From CAVPWP01 sp050789285 (GTDB lineage Bacteria > Pseudomonadota > Alphaproteobacteria > Rhodobacterales > Rhodobacteraceae): 64,000 nt of DNA. Shown here piece after piece: positions 17,292 through 24,665 of this stretch (the stretch's first letter is position 1; each line of letters begins with the position of its first letter). The notes below the pieces were generated by a model, which had not been told where the DNA came from, made no database searches, and saw only the letters and a list, made by a program, of their open reading frames with translations. The stretch covers positions 930,001 through 994,000 of the forward strand of contig NZ_JBOUVX010000001.1 in the NCBI RefSeq assembly GCF_050789285.1, in the 5' to 3' direction. The position numbers were made by a program, and so were the translations under genes.

Positions 17292-19172
17292 TCACGTCGC
17301 CGACGCGGGGGACAGCGCGCCCGCGGTCGTGGCCTCGGCCGGGTTGATGCGCAGCGCACGAAGCGCGTTCAGGATCACGGCGACGTCGATGACCTCTTGC
17401 AGCAGCGCACCCTGCACGGGCGTCAGATAGCCGAAGGCCGCCGCGACCATGCCAAGCACCGACAGGCCGATCCCGGCCACCACGCTTTCCACCGCGATCC
17501 GGCGCGAGCGCCGCGCGATCTCGATGCCGGGTCCCAGCCTGTCGATCCGGTCGACAAGCAGCACCACGTCGGCCGCCTCGGCGGACGCCGCCGCCCCGCG
17601 TGCGCCCATCGCCACGCCCACGTCCGCGGCGGCCAGCGCGGGCGCGTCGTTGACCCCGTCGCCCACCATCATCACCGGGCCGTTCTTGCGCTCGGTCAGC
17701 ACAAGCAGGACCTTCTGGTCCGGCGTCAGGCCCGCGCGAAGCCCGTCAAGGCCCAGCCCTTCGGTCACGTGCTCGGCGACGTTGGCGCGGTCTCCGGTGG
17801 CCAGCAGGATGCGCGCGATCCCCTCGCGGCGAAGCCCGTCAAGCATCGCGCCCGCGCCCTCGCGCAGCGGATCGGACATCACCAGATGACCCGCCAACCG
17901 GCCGTCGATCGCGACCGCGACAAGAACCGATCCCGCCGCCATCGCGGGGTGGTCGCCCGATTGCCGGCCGACGCGCTTTGCGACGAAGCCTTCGCCGCCG
18001 ACGATCACCGTGCGCCCATCGACGCGGCCCACGACCCCTTCGCCGGGGATCTCGGCCACCTCCGACGGCACGGGCAGGGCGAAACCCCGCGCCTTCGCGG
18101 CCGCGACGATGGCCTGGGCGACGGGGTGTTTCGAGGCCTGATCCAGCGCGGCGGCAAGGCGCAGGATCTCTGCTTCGCCCACGCCGTCGTGGCTGTCGAT
18201 CGACACGATCTGCGGGCGGCCGTCGGTCAGGGTCCCGGTCTTGTCGAGGATAAGCGTACGGATGCGCGCCATCGTCTCGAGCGGGCCGGCGCCCTTGATG
18301 AGAACGCCGAAATGGGCCGCGCGCGACAGGCCCGCGACAAGCGCCACGGGCACGGCAAGGATCAACGGGCAGGGCGTGGCCACCACCAGGACCGCGACGG
18401 CGCGGATCGGGTCGCCGGTGGCCCACCAGGCGGCGGTGGCGATGGTCAGCGTGACGGCCAGAAACCCAAGCGACCAGCGGTCGGCCAGCCGCGACATCGG
18501 CGCCTTGGACCGCTGGGCCTGCTCGACCAGACGGACGATCCCGGCATAGGTGCTTTCGGCGGCACGATGGGTCGCGACAAGGTCGAAGGCCTCGCCCGCG
18601 TTGGTCGACCCGCTCATGGCGTCGGCCCCGCGCGCCAGACGGACGGGAAGGGATTCGCCGGTCAGCGCCGAGGTGTCGAGGAACGCCAGATCGGCGGCCA
18701 CCGTGCCGTCCACCGGCACCACGTCGCCCTGCCGGATCAGCAACCGGTCGCCGGGCGCAAGCGCGTCAAGCGGCACCTCCTCGAGCCCGCCGTTGCGGTG
18801 GCGGGTGGCGATGCGGGGAACGCGGGACAAAAGCGCGTGCATCTCGCGCCGGGCGCGGCCTTCGGCGAAGCTTTCCAGGAAGGTGCCGCCGGAATACATC
18901 ACCGCGACGACCGCCGCCGCCAGGGTCTCGCCGAAGGTCAGCGCCGCGGTCATCGACAGCGCCGCGACGATGTCGAGCCCCACCTCGCCGCGCCCGATGC
19001 TGCGCAGGATCTCCACCACAAGCGCCACAAGGGCAGGCGTCACGCCCGCGAACCAGGCAAGGTCCGCAAGGCGGTCCTGGCCGGCCACGCGAAGCGCAAG
19101 CCCGGTGACCAGGCCGATCACCGCCAGAAGCAGGATCGCCGTCTTGAAACGATCCGCGCCGGTGTGGTCCAT
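17292..19172 (-). CDS. P1B-type heavy-metal-transporting ATPase (TPC motif)
   Basis: A 626-residue P-type ATPase with TGES at 181-184, the membrane metal motif TPC at 266-268, phosphorylation motif DKTGT at 310-314, the soft-metal HP motif (SKHP, His349) and a later GDGVND hinge. There is no N-terminal HMA domain and no C-terminal hemerythrin. TPC instead of CPC or SPC places it among the less studied P1B groups linked to Fe, Ni or Co export, so copper or zinc is less likely. It is 13 nt behind apbE and has its own GGAGG site, so it belongs to the flavin/PepSY operon. Metal export from the cytoplasm is inferred from the family. Confidence 0.88.
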   Translation of the reverse strand: MDHTGADRFKTAILLLAVIGLVTGLALRVAGQDRLADLAWFAGVTPALVALVVEILRSIGRGEVGLDIVAALSMTAALTFGETLAAAVVAVMYSGGTFLESFAEGRARREMHALLSRVPRIATRHRNGGLEEVPLDALAPGDRLLIRQGDVVPVDGTVAADLAFLDTSALTGESLPVRLARGADAMSGSTNAGEAFDLVATHRAAESTYAGIVRLVEQAQRSKAPMSRLADRWSLGFLAVTLTIATAAWWATGDPIRAVAVLVVATPCPLILAVPVALVAGLSRAAHFGVLIKGAGPLETMARIRTLILDKTGTLTDGRPQIVSIDSHDGVGEAEILRLAAALDQASKHPVAQAIVAAAKARGFALPVPSEVAEIPGEGVVGRVDGRTVIVGGEGFVAKRVGRQSGDHPAMAAGSVLVAVAIDGRLAGHLVMSDPLREGAGAMLDGLRREGIARILLATGDRANVAEHVTEGLGLDGLRAGLTPDQKVLLVLTERKNGPVMMVGDGVNDAPALAAADVGVAMGARGAAASAEAADVVLLVDRIDRLGPGIEIARRSRRIAVESVVAGIGLSVLGMVAAAFGYLTPVQGALLQEVIDVAVILNALRALRINPAEATTAGALSPASAT

Positions 19173-19185
19173 GCGTCCTACCTCC

Positions 19186-20157
19186 TCATGGCAGGGGGGC
19201 GGGCGCCGGCGCGGCCGAGAACAGCCGGCCGATCCCCACGCGCCGCGTGCCGCCGTCACCATCGCGCATAAGGAACATCGCGTCGAGCGCCCGCTCGTCC
19301 GCAAGCGCCGCGCCCTTCTCGGGTCCAAGCACCATCAGCGCCGTGGCCCATGCGTCGGCCTCGGCGCAGGTTCGGGCGACGACGCTGACCGAGGCGGGCG
19401 ACGCAAGAAGCGGCGCGCCCCGGCTCGGGTCCATCGTGTGCGACAGGCGGCGGCCCCCGACCTCGACCCAGTGGCGGTAGTCGCCCGAGGTCGCCACGGC
19501 GGCGTCCTGAAGCGCAAGGATCGACTGCGGCGCCCGGCGGTCACGGTCCGGCGCCTCGACCGCGATGGTCCAGGGTTGCCCGTCCGGCCGCAGGCCGATC
19601 GCGCGCATCTCGCCGTCAACCCCGACCAGCCCCGCGTCGATGCCCTGCGCGGCCAAGGTCAGGGCCAGCCGGTCGACGCCATGGCCCTTGGCGATCCCGT
19701 TGAGGTCCAGTGCCACGGGAGCCAGCTTGCGGACCCGGGTCCCGTCGATCTCGAGCGCGTCCCCGGCCGGCACGCGATCCGCTGCCATGGCACGGCGGAT
19801 GCGGCCGGGATCGGCCGCCGCGGGCCCAAAGCCCCAGGCGGCCACCGCGTCGCCCATGCCGATCTCGAAGGCCCCGCCCGAGGCGCGCCCGATACCGATC
19901 CCGAGGCGCAGCACCTCGGCCAGACCTTCGGGCACCGCCACCCAGACGCCGACCGGTGCCGCGTTGAGGCGCATCAGGTCGCTTTCGGCCCGCCAGGTCG
20001 ACATCTGCGCGTCCACCTCGTCGACAGCGGACTGGAGCGCCGCACGCAGGCGCGCGGGATCGACGCCCGGTCCGGTGAAGACCAGCGTCGTCCAGCGCGT
20101 GCCCATCGTCGGACCGTTCAAGGCATGGCGCACCAGGTCAGTAGACGTCCTCGACAT
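19186..20157 (-). CDS. apbE: FAD:protein FMN transferase
   Basis: A 323-residue ApbE-family enzyme that transfers FMN from FAD to a Ser/Thr of a target protein. Motifs: GPTMGTRW near the N-terminus, LDLNGIAKGHGVDRLA near residue 145, TSGDYRHW and HTMDPSRG near 230. The GGAGGG site six bases before the ATG fixes the start, and no signal peptide or lipobox follows it, unlike most periplasmic ApbE proteins. It overlaps the PepSY reductase gene by 20 nt. The DUF2271 protein encoded two genes upstream carries a fitting TGAS target motif and is the likely substrate. Confidence 0.9.
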   Translation of the reverse strand: MSRTSTDLVRHALNGPTMGTRWTTLVFTGPGVDPARLRAALQSAVDEVDAQMSTWRAESDLMRLNAAPVGVWVAVPEGLAEVLRLGIGIGRASGGAFEIGMGDAVAAWGFGPAAADPGRIRRAMAADRVPAGDALEIDGTRVRKLAPVALDLNGIAKGHGVDRLALTLAAQGIDAGLVGVDGEMRAIGLRPDGQPWTIAVEAPDRDRRAPQSILALQDAAVATSGDYRHWVEVGGRRLSHTMDPSRGAPLLASPASVSVVARTCAEADAWATALMVLGPEKGAALADERALDAMFLMRDGDGGTRRVGIGRLFSAAPAPAPLP

Positions 20158-22345
20158 AGCGTCCCTCCAGCTTCAGCGCCGCGGGCGTAAGGCCCGAGGG
20201 CGCAAGGATTTCGGCCAGCGCCTCGGTCACGCCCGCCGCCATGTCGCGCCCGCCGCAGACCATGACGCGGGCGCCATCGCGGATCAGGTCCGCAACCTGC
20301 GCCGCATCCCCGCGCAGGGCGTCCTGCACGTAATGCGGCCGCGCCCCGCGCGACACCGCCGTGACCAGTCGGGACAGCCGCCCCTCGGCCTGCCAGCCGG
20401 GCAGTTCCTCGCCATAGAAGAAGTCGCTGCCGGCATGACGCATCCCGAAATACAGGTGGATGGGCCGCCGCGCCGCGTTGCCGCGCACGAAGCCTGAAAG
20501 CGGGCCGATCCCGGTGCCGGCCCCGATCAGGATCAGCGGCGCGCGGCCCCGTCCGGGGTGGAAGTCCGGGTTGCGACGCAGGAAGGCGGTGACGGTCTGA
20601 CCGGGCTCGAGCGCGGTGAGCTGGCCGGAACAAAGGCCGCCGGCCTGCTTTCGGACCACGATCTCGACGAAACCGTCACGGCGCGCCGAGGCAAGCGAAT
20701 AGAGCCGTGGCACAGGGCTGCCTTCGGGCAGGATGCCGATCAGGTCGCCCGCCTCGAACCGGGCGAAGCCCGCGCCTGTCAGACGCTGCCAGAGCGTCGC
20801 GCGGGGCAGGGCGAAGCGCAGGATCGCGGTCGGGGCCTGCACCTCGGCGCCGTAGTCCCGGCGCGAGATCAGCGTCAGGTCTTCGGTCGGAGGCAATGCG
20901 GGCCGGTGGACAAGCTCAAGCGCGATGCCCATCGCCTGACCCAGCGCCCGGCCCCAGCGCGCGAAGTCCTGCGGCGACTGCCGGTCGACCGTGGCAGGGG
21001 GCAGAATCCTGGCCCACCCCTTGGCCTTGGCCGCCTGGACGACGGCCTCGGCGAAGGCGCAAAAGGCCGGAAAGCTCCGGTCGCCGAACCCCAGAACGGC
21101 CAATGGTGCGTCGGGCGCGCGGTCGGAGGCCGCCAGACGGTCGAGAAAGCCCCGGGCCGAGGCCGGCGCCGCGCCGTCGCCATAGGTCGCGGCCAGCACG
21201 ATGATCCGGTCCGCACGGACGTAGCGCTCTGGCGCGAAGGCCGACATCGGGGCCGTGTGCACGCTTTGCCCGGCCGCGGTCAGGGCGGCATGCAGCGTCG
21301 CGGCGAAGCCCCAGGTGCTGCCGCCCTCGCTTCCGACAAGGACAATCGTTTCGGCCTGACCGGCGGGCCGGTTCGCCTTCAGGCGTGGCCGGCCGCGCCG
21401 CCCAGCGCGCCAGGTCAGCAGGCCCGTGGCCCCCAGCGCGGGCACCCCCAGCGCCATCAGCCCCAGGACAAGGCCAAGCGTCGCCGCACCCTGTCCGGTG
21501 TGCAGCATGTAGACGGTTTCCGAGACCCGCGCCCACCCGGTCGGATCGGCCCAGGCCAGCAGCGTGCCGTCGCCCTGGTCGAGATACCCGGTCCCGCGGT
21601 CGGTCTTCAGCGTGAAGACGTCGGTCGCGTCGCCGGGATAGGGAAAGGTCAGCTCGCGCAGCTGGGCGACGGGGACCTGCGCCAAGGCGTCCATCCCGCC
21701 GGGCGCCAGGCCCGTCGCGCCGCTGACCTGCGTGGGCAGGGCCGGCGGGGCCCCGCCGTCGGGAAGCAGCTCGAAGGTAGAGGCCGACATCCAGAGGGCC
21801 GTCACGGACGACAGTAGAAGGCCACCCACGGCCAGCCGGGCGGTCTCGACATGAATCCGCCCGGCCAGCGGGCCCCGCAGCGGCGCGACCCAGCGCAGCC
21901 AGCCGCCCGCGCGCCGCGCGACCAGCGCCGCGCCCGACAGCGACAGCACCAGCATCGCCGCTGCCGCACCGGCCATGGCGACGCGACCGCCGTCGCCCAG
22001 AAACAGCGACCTGTGAAGGGTCGTGAGCCAGCGCTCGACCGGGTTGGGGTCGGCCGAGGCCACGCCCTGACCGGTGGCAGGGTCGATCACGGCCGCGCCC
22101 GGCGCGCCCTGACCGAACCAATAGGCCGTGATCCGCCCCGAGGGGGCGCGCCGGATCTGCTCGACGCCCGGGTAGGCCGCCTGGATGCGTCCGGCAAGCG
22201 TCGCGACCGTGAGATCGGCCCCGGCCTGAGGCGCGGTCAGCCGGTCGGCCATCGGAAAGACCGACAGCGCCGCACCGCTAAGCGCAAGGACGATCAGAAG
22301 CGCCAGGGCGAGAAGACCCGGCCAGCGATGGAGTGCGCGGATCAT
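20138..22345 (-). CDS. PepSY membrane protein fused to flavodoxin and NADPH reductase domains
   Basis: A 735-residue fusion. Residues 1-320 are a PepSY_TM region with about four membrane helices and four helix-boundary histidines (His6, His111, His165, His282) that could ligate heme. Residues about 331-480 are a flavodoxin-like FMN domain (IVLVGSEGGSTWGFA, ATYGDGAAP). Residues 490-735 are an FAD/NAD(P)H reductase with RLYSLAS and LIGAGTGIGPLSGFV, ending in an aromatic VEDVY tail as in cytochrome P450/sulfite reductases. The layout would move electrons from cytoplasmic NADPH through flavins and heme to a periplasmic acceptor. In this operon the acceptor is plausibly the flavinylated DUF2271 protein. 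Confidence 0.87.
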   Translation of the reverse strand: MIRALHRWPGLLALALLIVLALSGAALSVFPMADRLTAPQAGADLTVATLAGRIQAAYPGVEQIRRAPSGRITAYWFGQGAPGAAVIDPATGQGVASADPNPVERWLTTLHRSLFLGDGGRVAMAGAAAAMLVLSLSGAALVARRAGGWLRWVAPLRGPLAGRIHVETARLAVGGLLLSSVTALWMSASTFELLPDGGAPPALPTQVSGATGLAPGGMDALAQVPVAQLRELTFPYPGDATDVFTLKTDRGTGYLDQGDGTLLAWADPTGWARVSETVYMLHTGQGAATLGLVLGLMALGVPALGATGLLTWRAGRRGRPRLKANRPAGQAETIVLVGSEGGSTWGFAATLHAALTAAGQSVHTAPMSAFAPERYVRADRIIVLAATYGDGAAPASARGFLDRLAASDRAPDAPLAVLGFGDRSFPAFCAFAEAVVQAAKAKGWARILPPATVDRQSPQDFARWGRALGQAMGIALELVHRPALPPTEDLTLISRRDYGAEVQAPTAILRFALPRATLWQRLTGAGFARFEAGDLIGILPEGSPVPRLYSLASARRDGFVEIVVRKQAGGLCSGQLTALEPGQTVTAFLRRNPDFHPGRGRAPLILIGAGTGIGPLSGFVRGNAARRPIHLYFGMRHAGSDFFYGEELPGWQAEGRLSRLVTAVSRGARPHYVQDALRGDAAQVADLIRDGARVMVCGGRDMAAGVTEALAEILAPSGLTPAALKLEGRYVEDVY

Positions 22346-22356
22346 CGCCCCGGTCC

Positions 22357-22827
22357 CTACATATCGTAGGCGAAGCTGGCGACGTAGCGGCGGCCGTTCA
22401 CGGCCTTGCCCGCGCCCTCGGTCGTCAGCGGCACGGCCACCTCGTTCGGGCTGTCGCGCATGTCCTCGACGGCGGCGTCAATGTGGAGCGTGTAGCCTGC
22501 ATCGAACAGTGCGTCGGCCAGGTCGAGCGTGATCTCGAGGGTCCGCCCCGCGCCGACGCTGGCCCCGGTGATGCCGTTGATCTGCGCCGGATCTCCGCCC
22601 GCGGCGCGATACCAGTCGGTCAGGTGTTCATAATACTTCGACTTGCCCCCGGCCATCCAGAGGCTGCCCACATAGGCGCCCGCGACGTCGGTGACGTAAA
22701 GCGCCAGATAGGCGCCGTCGCCGCCGTAGGCGTTGAGTGTCGTGGTCAGCGTCACCGGCCGGGCCATGGCAAGGCCCGGAAGCGTGAGCGCGGTGGTCAG
22801 CGCAAGCGTTGCGAGAAGCGGTTTCAT
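22357..22827 (-). CDS. DUF2271 exported protein with a candidate FMN-attachment motif
   Basis: A 156-residue periplasmic protein with a clear Sec signal (cleavage near GLAMA) and a beta-rich DUF2271 fold (TLNAYGGDGAYLALYVTD; SLWMAGGKSKYYEHL). Residues 87-90 read TGAS within GITGASVG, close to the consensus [ST]GA[ST] that ApbE modifies, and the last Ser (Ser90) would carry FMN. Translation starts at ATG 22827 behind GGAGGA. It is 11 nt upstream of the PepSY reductase gene in the same operon. Acting as a mobile periplasmic flavoprotein is an inference from motif and neighbours. Confidence 0.75.
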   Translation of the reverse strand: MKPLLATLALTTALTLPGLAMARPVTLTTTLNAYGGDGAYLALYVTDVAGAYVGSLWMAGGKSKYYEHLTDWYRAAGGDPAQINGITGASVGAGRTLEITLDLADALFDAGYTLHIDAAVEDMRDSPNEVAVPLTTEGAGKAVNGRRYVASFAYDM

Positions 22828-22896
22828 CGGATCTGTCCTCCGCGGGTAGGGATGAGGGTTGAACGCGGCGGGCCCGGATGTCCGCCGCGGCGGGGC

Positions 22897-23283
22897 TCAG
22901 TTCACCTGAACCTGCGGCGGCGCGCCGGTGCCGAAGAGCCCGTTCTGCGGAGGCGCCATCGTGCCGGCGGGTGCGGGGTTGCCCGCCCCGGTCCGGCATC
23001 CGCCGTCGTCGTCATCATCGTCTTCGTCGTCACACTCGTCGTCGCCATCATCGTCATCGTCATCGTCATCGTCGTCATCGCGCTGCGCGCTGGCGCGCCA
23101 GCCGTGGTCGTCATCGTCGTCGTCGCTGGCAAGGATCACGGGCAGGGGCTGCGCGCCGTCCTCGGCCAGCACGATCCCGGTGCGGGGGCTGCCGTCCGAG
23201 GCGTGCAAGGCGCTGAACGCCGGAACGCCCAGGGCGGCGGTCAGGGCGGTCGTCGCGACGAGAACCGTCAGGGTCTTCTTCAT
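22897..23283 (-). CDS. Extremely Asp-rich exported protein
   Basis: A 128-residue protein with a Sec signal (MKKTLTVLVATTALTAALG, cleavage near PAFSA) and a central block, residues about 53-95, made almost only of aspartate, including a run of eleven, with two Cys (DDECDDE, DGGC). The tail is Pro/Gly-rich. Poly-Asp segments bind divalent or trivalent cations weakly and in number, so a periplasmic metal buffer or sink is plausible next to a metal ATPase and reductase. The repeated GAC/GAT codons make the length prone to slippage. It is the first gene of the flavin operon, 47 bp behind a direct-repeat operator. Confidence 0.72.
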   Translation of the reverse strand: MKKTLTVLVATTALTAALGVPAFSALHASDGSPRTGIVLAEDGAQPLPVILASDDDDDDHGWRASAQRDDDDDDDDDDDGDDECDDEDDDDDDGGCRTGAGNPAPAGTMAPPQNGLFGTGAPPQVQVN

Positions 23284-23329
23284 GGCAGGGGTCTCCTTTC
23301 GTCTGCTCGACTCCAGATGGACAGCGAAC

Positions 23330-23378
23330 CTGAGCGCTTCCTGACCGCGCCGCCGATCCCGCTTCAGCTTGCCGTCAG
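23330..23378. promoter_or_regulatory. OmpR-type direct-repeat operators upstream of the Asp-rich gene
   Basis: Two elements with 11-bp periodicity lie here. CTGAGC at 23330-23335 and CTGACC at 23341-23346 form one. On the other strand CTGACG (23373-23378) and CTGAAG (23362-23367) form the second. The period equals one helical turn, as for OmpR/PhoB-type regulators, and the same motif recurs at 23904 and 23942. Confidence 0.55.
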
Positions 23379-23414
23379 GAAAAGAAAGGCCCCGCCCGGG
23401 GATGGGGCGGGGCC
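23379..23414 (-). terminator. Rho-independent terminator of the small PepSY gene
   Basis: Positions 23388-23397 (GGCCCCGCCC) pair perfectly with 23405-23414 around a 7-nt loop. Read on the minus strand the stem is followed by TTTCTTTT. It ends the monocistronic gene at 23532-23858 and separates it from the flavin operon promoter. Confidence 0.85.
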
Positions 23415-23531
23415 AGGTGAGGCCGACGGGACGATCGGCCTAGGAACGGCATTGTCCGAGGTGGTCCGCCGGGCAGTACGACGCCGGTGGTCAGGTGTCG
23501 GCGGTCAGGTGTCGGCGGTCAGGCGTGGTGC

Positions 23532-23858
23532 TCAGTCGTCGTCGTCGCCGTGGCCGTCGCTGTCGCGGTCCGGCGAAGGGTGGTCCTCGCCGTCCTCGTA
23601 GTCGATCTCGATCACCTGAAGCGTGCCGGGGTGGAGCGTCACCTCGATCCGCCGGCCCTCCGCGTCGCTGCCGTCGATCTCGTAGCAGCCGTCGTCGATC
23701 TTGATCCGGCGCACGGTCCAGCCGGTCTCGGCGGCAAGGCGGGCGACGGCTTCGCGCGGTTGCCAGTCGGCCATCGGCACGAAGCAGTCGTCGTCGGCGC
23801 GCGCGGCCGTCGCAGAGATCAGGGCGAGAAAGCCAAGGATTGTCAGTGTCTTCTTCAT
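23532..23858 (-). CDS. Small exported PepSY-domain protein
   Basis: A 108-residue protein with a Sec signal (cleavage near ATAARA) and one PepSY domain: DWQPREAVARLAAETGWTV, KIDDGCYEI and GRRIEVTLHPGTLQVIEI. Two Cys (DDDCF, DDGCYE) could form a disulfide. The C-terminus is again acidic (DRDSDGHGDDDD). PepSY proteins of this size are often encoded next to OmpR-type two-component systems and are thought to modulate sensing or bind metal. It is divergent from the response-regulator gene and shares its operator region. Confidence 0.8.
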   Translation of the reverse strand: MKKTLTILGFLALISATAARADDDCFVPMADWQPREAVARLAAETGWTVRRIKIDDGCYEIDGSDAEGRRIEVTLHPGTLQVIEIDYEDGEDHPSPDRDSDGHGDDDD

Positions 23859-23903
23859 GGGCCAGACTCCTCACCACGGCCATGCCGACCTGATGCATGC
23901 GCG

Positions 23904-23926
23904 CTGAAGCTGACGGCAGCCTGAAG
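23904..23926. promoter_or_regulatory. OmpR-type operator, PepSY side of the divergent promoter
   Basis: CTGAAG (23904), CTGACG (23910-23915) and CTGAAG (23921-23926), the last two 11 bp apart. The site begins 46 bp upstream of the PepSY start. It matches the element at 23362-23378 in 16 of 18 positions when that is read on the minus strand. Confidence 0.6.
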
Positions 23927-23941
23927 CTTGGGGATGCGCCG

Positions 23942-23958
23942 CGTCAGCCTCGCGTCAG
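23942..23958. promoter_or_regulatory. OmpR-type operator, response-regulator side
   Basis: CGTCAG at 23942-23947 and 23953-23958, exactly 11 bp apart, 48 bp upstream of the response-regulator ATG. It is the same half-site as in the neighbouring operators, on the opposite strand, and suggests autoregulation. Confidence 0.6.
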
Positions 23959-24005
23959 GCAAGGGGATGATCCATGGGCCATCGGGGAAGGACACGGGAC
24001 AGGCC

Positions 24006-24665
24006 ATGCGCATCCTGCTGATCGAGGACGACACGGTTCTGGGCGCGGCGGTGCGCGACCAGATCGTGGCCGACGGACAGTCCGTGGACTGGGTGACGCG
24101 CCTTGACGCCGCCGGCGACGCGATGCGCGGGGCGGCCTACGATCTGGTGCTTCTGGACCTGATGCTGCCCGACGGGCGCGGGATCGGGTTCCTCAGGGGG
24201 CTGCGCGCACGCGGCGACGTCACGCCCGTCATCATCCTGACCGCGCTCGACCAGGTGTCCGACCGGATCGAGGGGCTGAACGCCGGCGCCGACGACTATC
24301 TTGTCAAACCCTTCGACCTTGCCGAGCTGTCGGCCCGGATCGGCTCGGTCGCGCGCCGCTACAGCGGCAACCCGAACCCGATCGTTTCCCATGGTCCGCT
24401 CGAGATCGACCTCGCCGCGCGCAGCATCCGCCGCGCGGGCGCGCCGGTGCAACTGACCGCGCGCGAATGGGCCCTGTTCGAGGCGTTCCTGTCCCGTCCC
24501 GGCCAGCTTCTGTCCAAGGCCCAGTTGGAAGAAAAGCTGTATGCCTTCGACGCCGAGGTCGAAAGCAACACGATCGAGGTCCACGTCAGCCGCCTGCGCA
24601 AGAAGCTTGGCCCCGCGATCATCGAGACCGAGCGCGGCCTGGGCTACCGGCTGGGCAAGCCATGA
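24006..24665 (+). CDS. OmpR/QseB-type response regulator
   Basis: A 219-residue two-component response regulator. The receiver has Asp8/Asp9, the phosphoacceptor Asp51 (LLDLMLPDG), Thr79 and Lys101 (VKPFD). A winged-helix output domain of the Trans_reg_C type follows, with VESNTIEVHVSRLRKKL near the C-terminus. The start ATG at 24006 begins MRILLIEDD directly; in-frame upstream starts would add residues before the first strand. Its ATGA overlap with the kinase gene shows coupling. It probably binds the CTGAMG direct repeats in its own and the neighbouring promoters. Confidence 0.93.
   Translation: MRILLIEDDTVLGAAVRDQIVADGQSVDWVTRLDAAGDAMRGAAYDLVLLDLMLPDGRGIGFLRGLRARGDVTPVIILTALDQVSDRIEGLNAGADDYLVKPFDLAELSARIGSVARRYSGNPNPIVSHGPLEIDLAARSIRRAGAPVQLTAREWALFEAFLSRPGQLLSKAQLEEKLYAFDAEVESNTIEVHVSRLRKKLGPAIIETERGLGYRLGKP

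Noticed and set aside
23000..23100. GTCATCGTC-type microsatellite as a stand-alone repeat element
   Set aside because: It encodes the Asp tract of the exported acidic protein in frame, so it is described as part of that gene.
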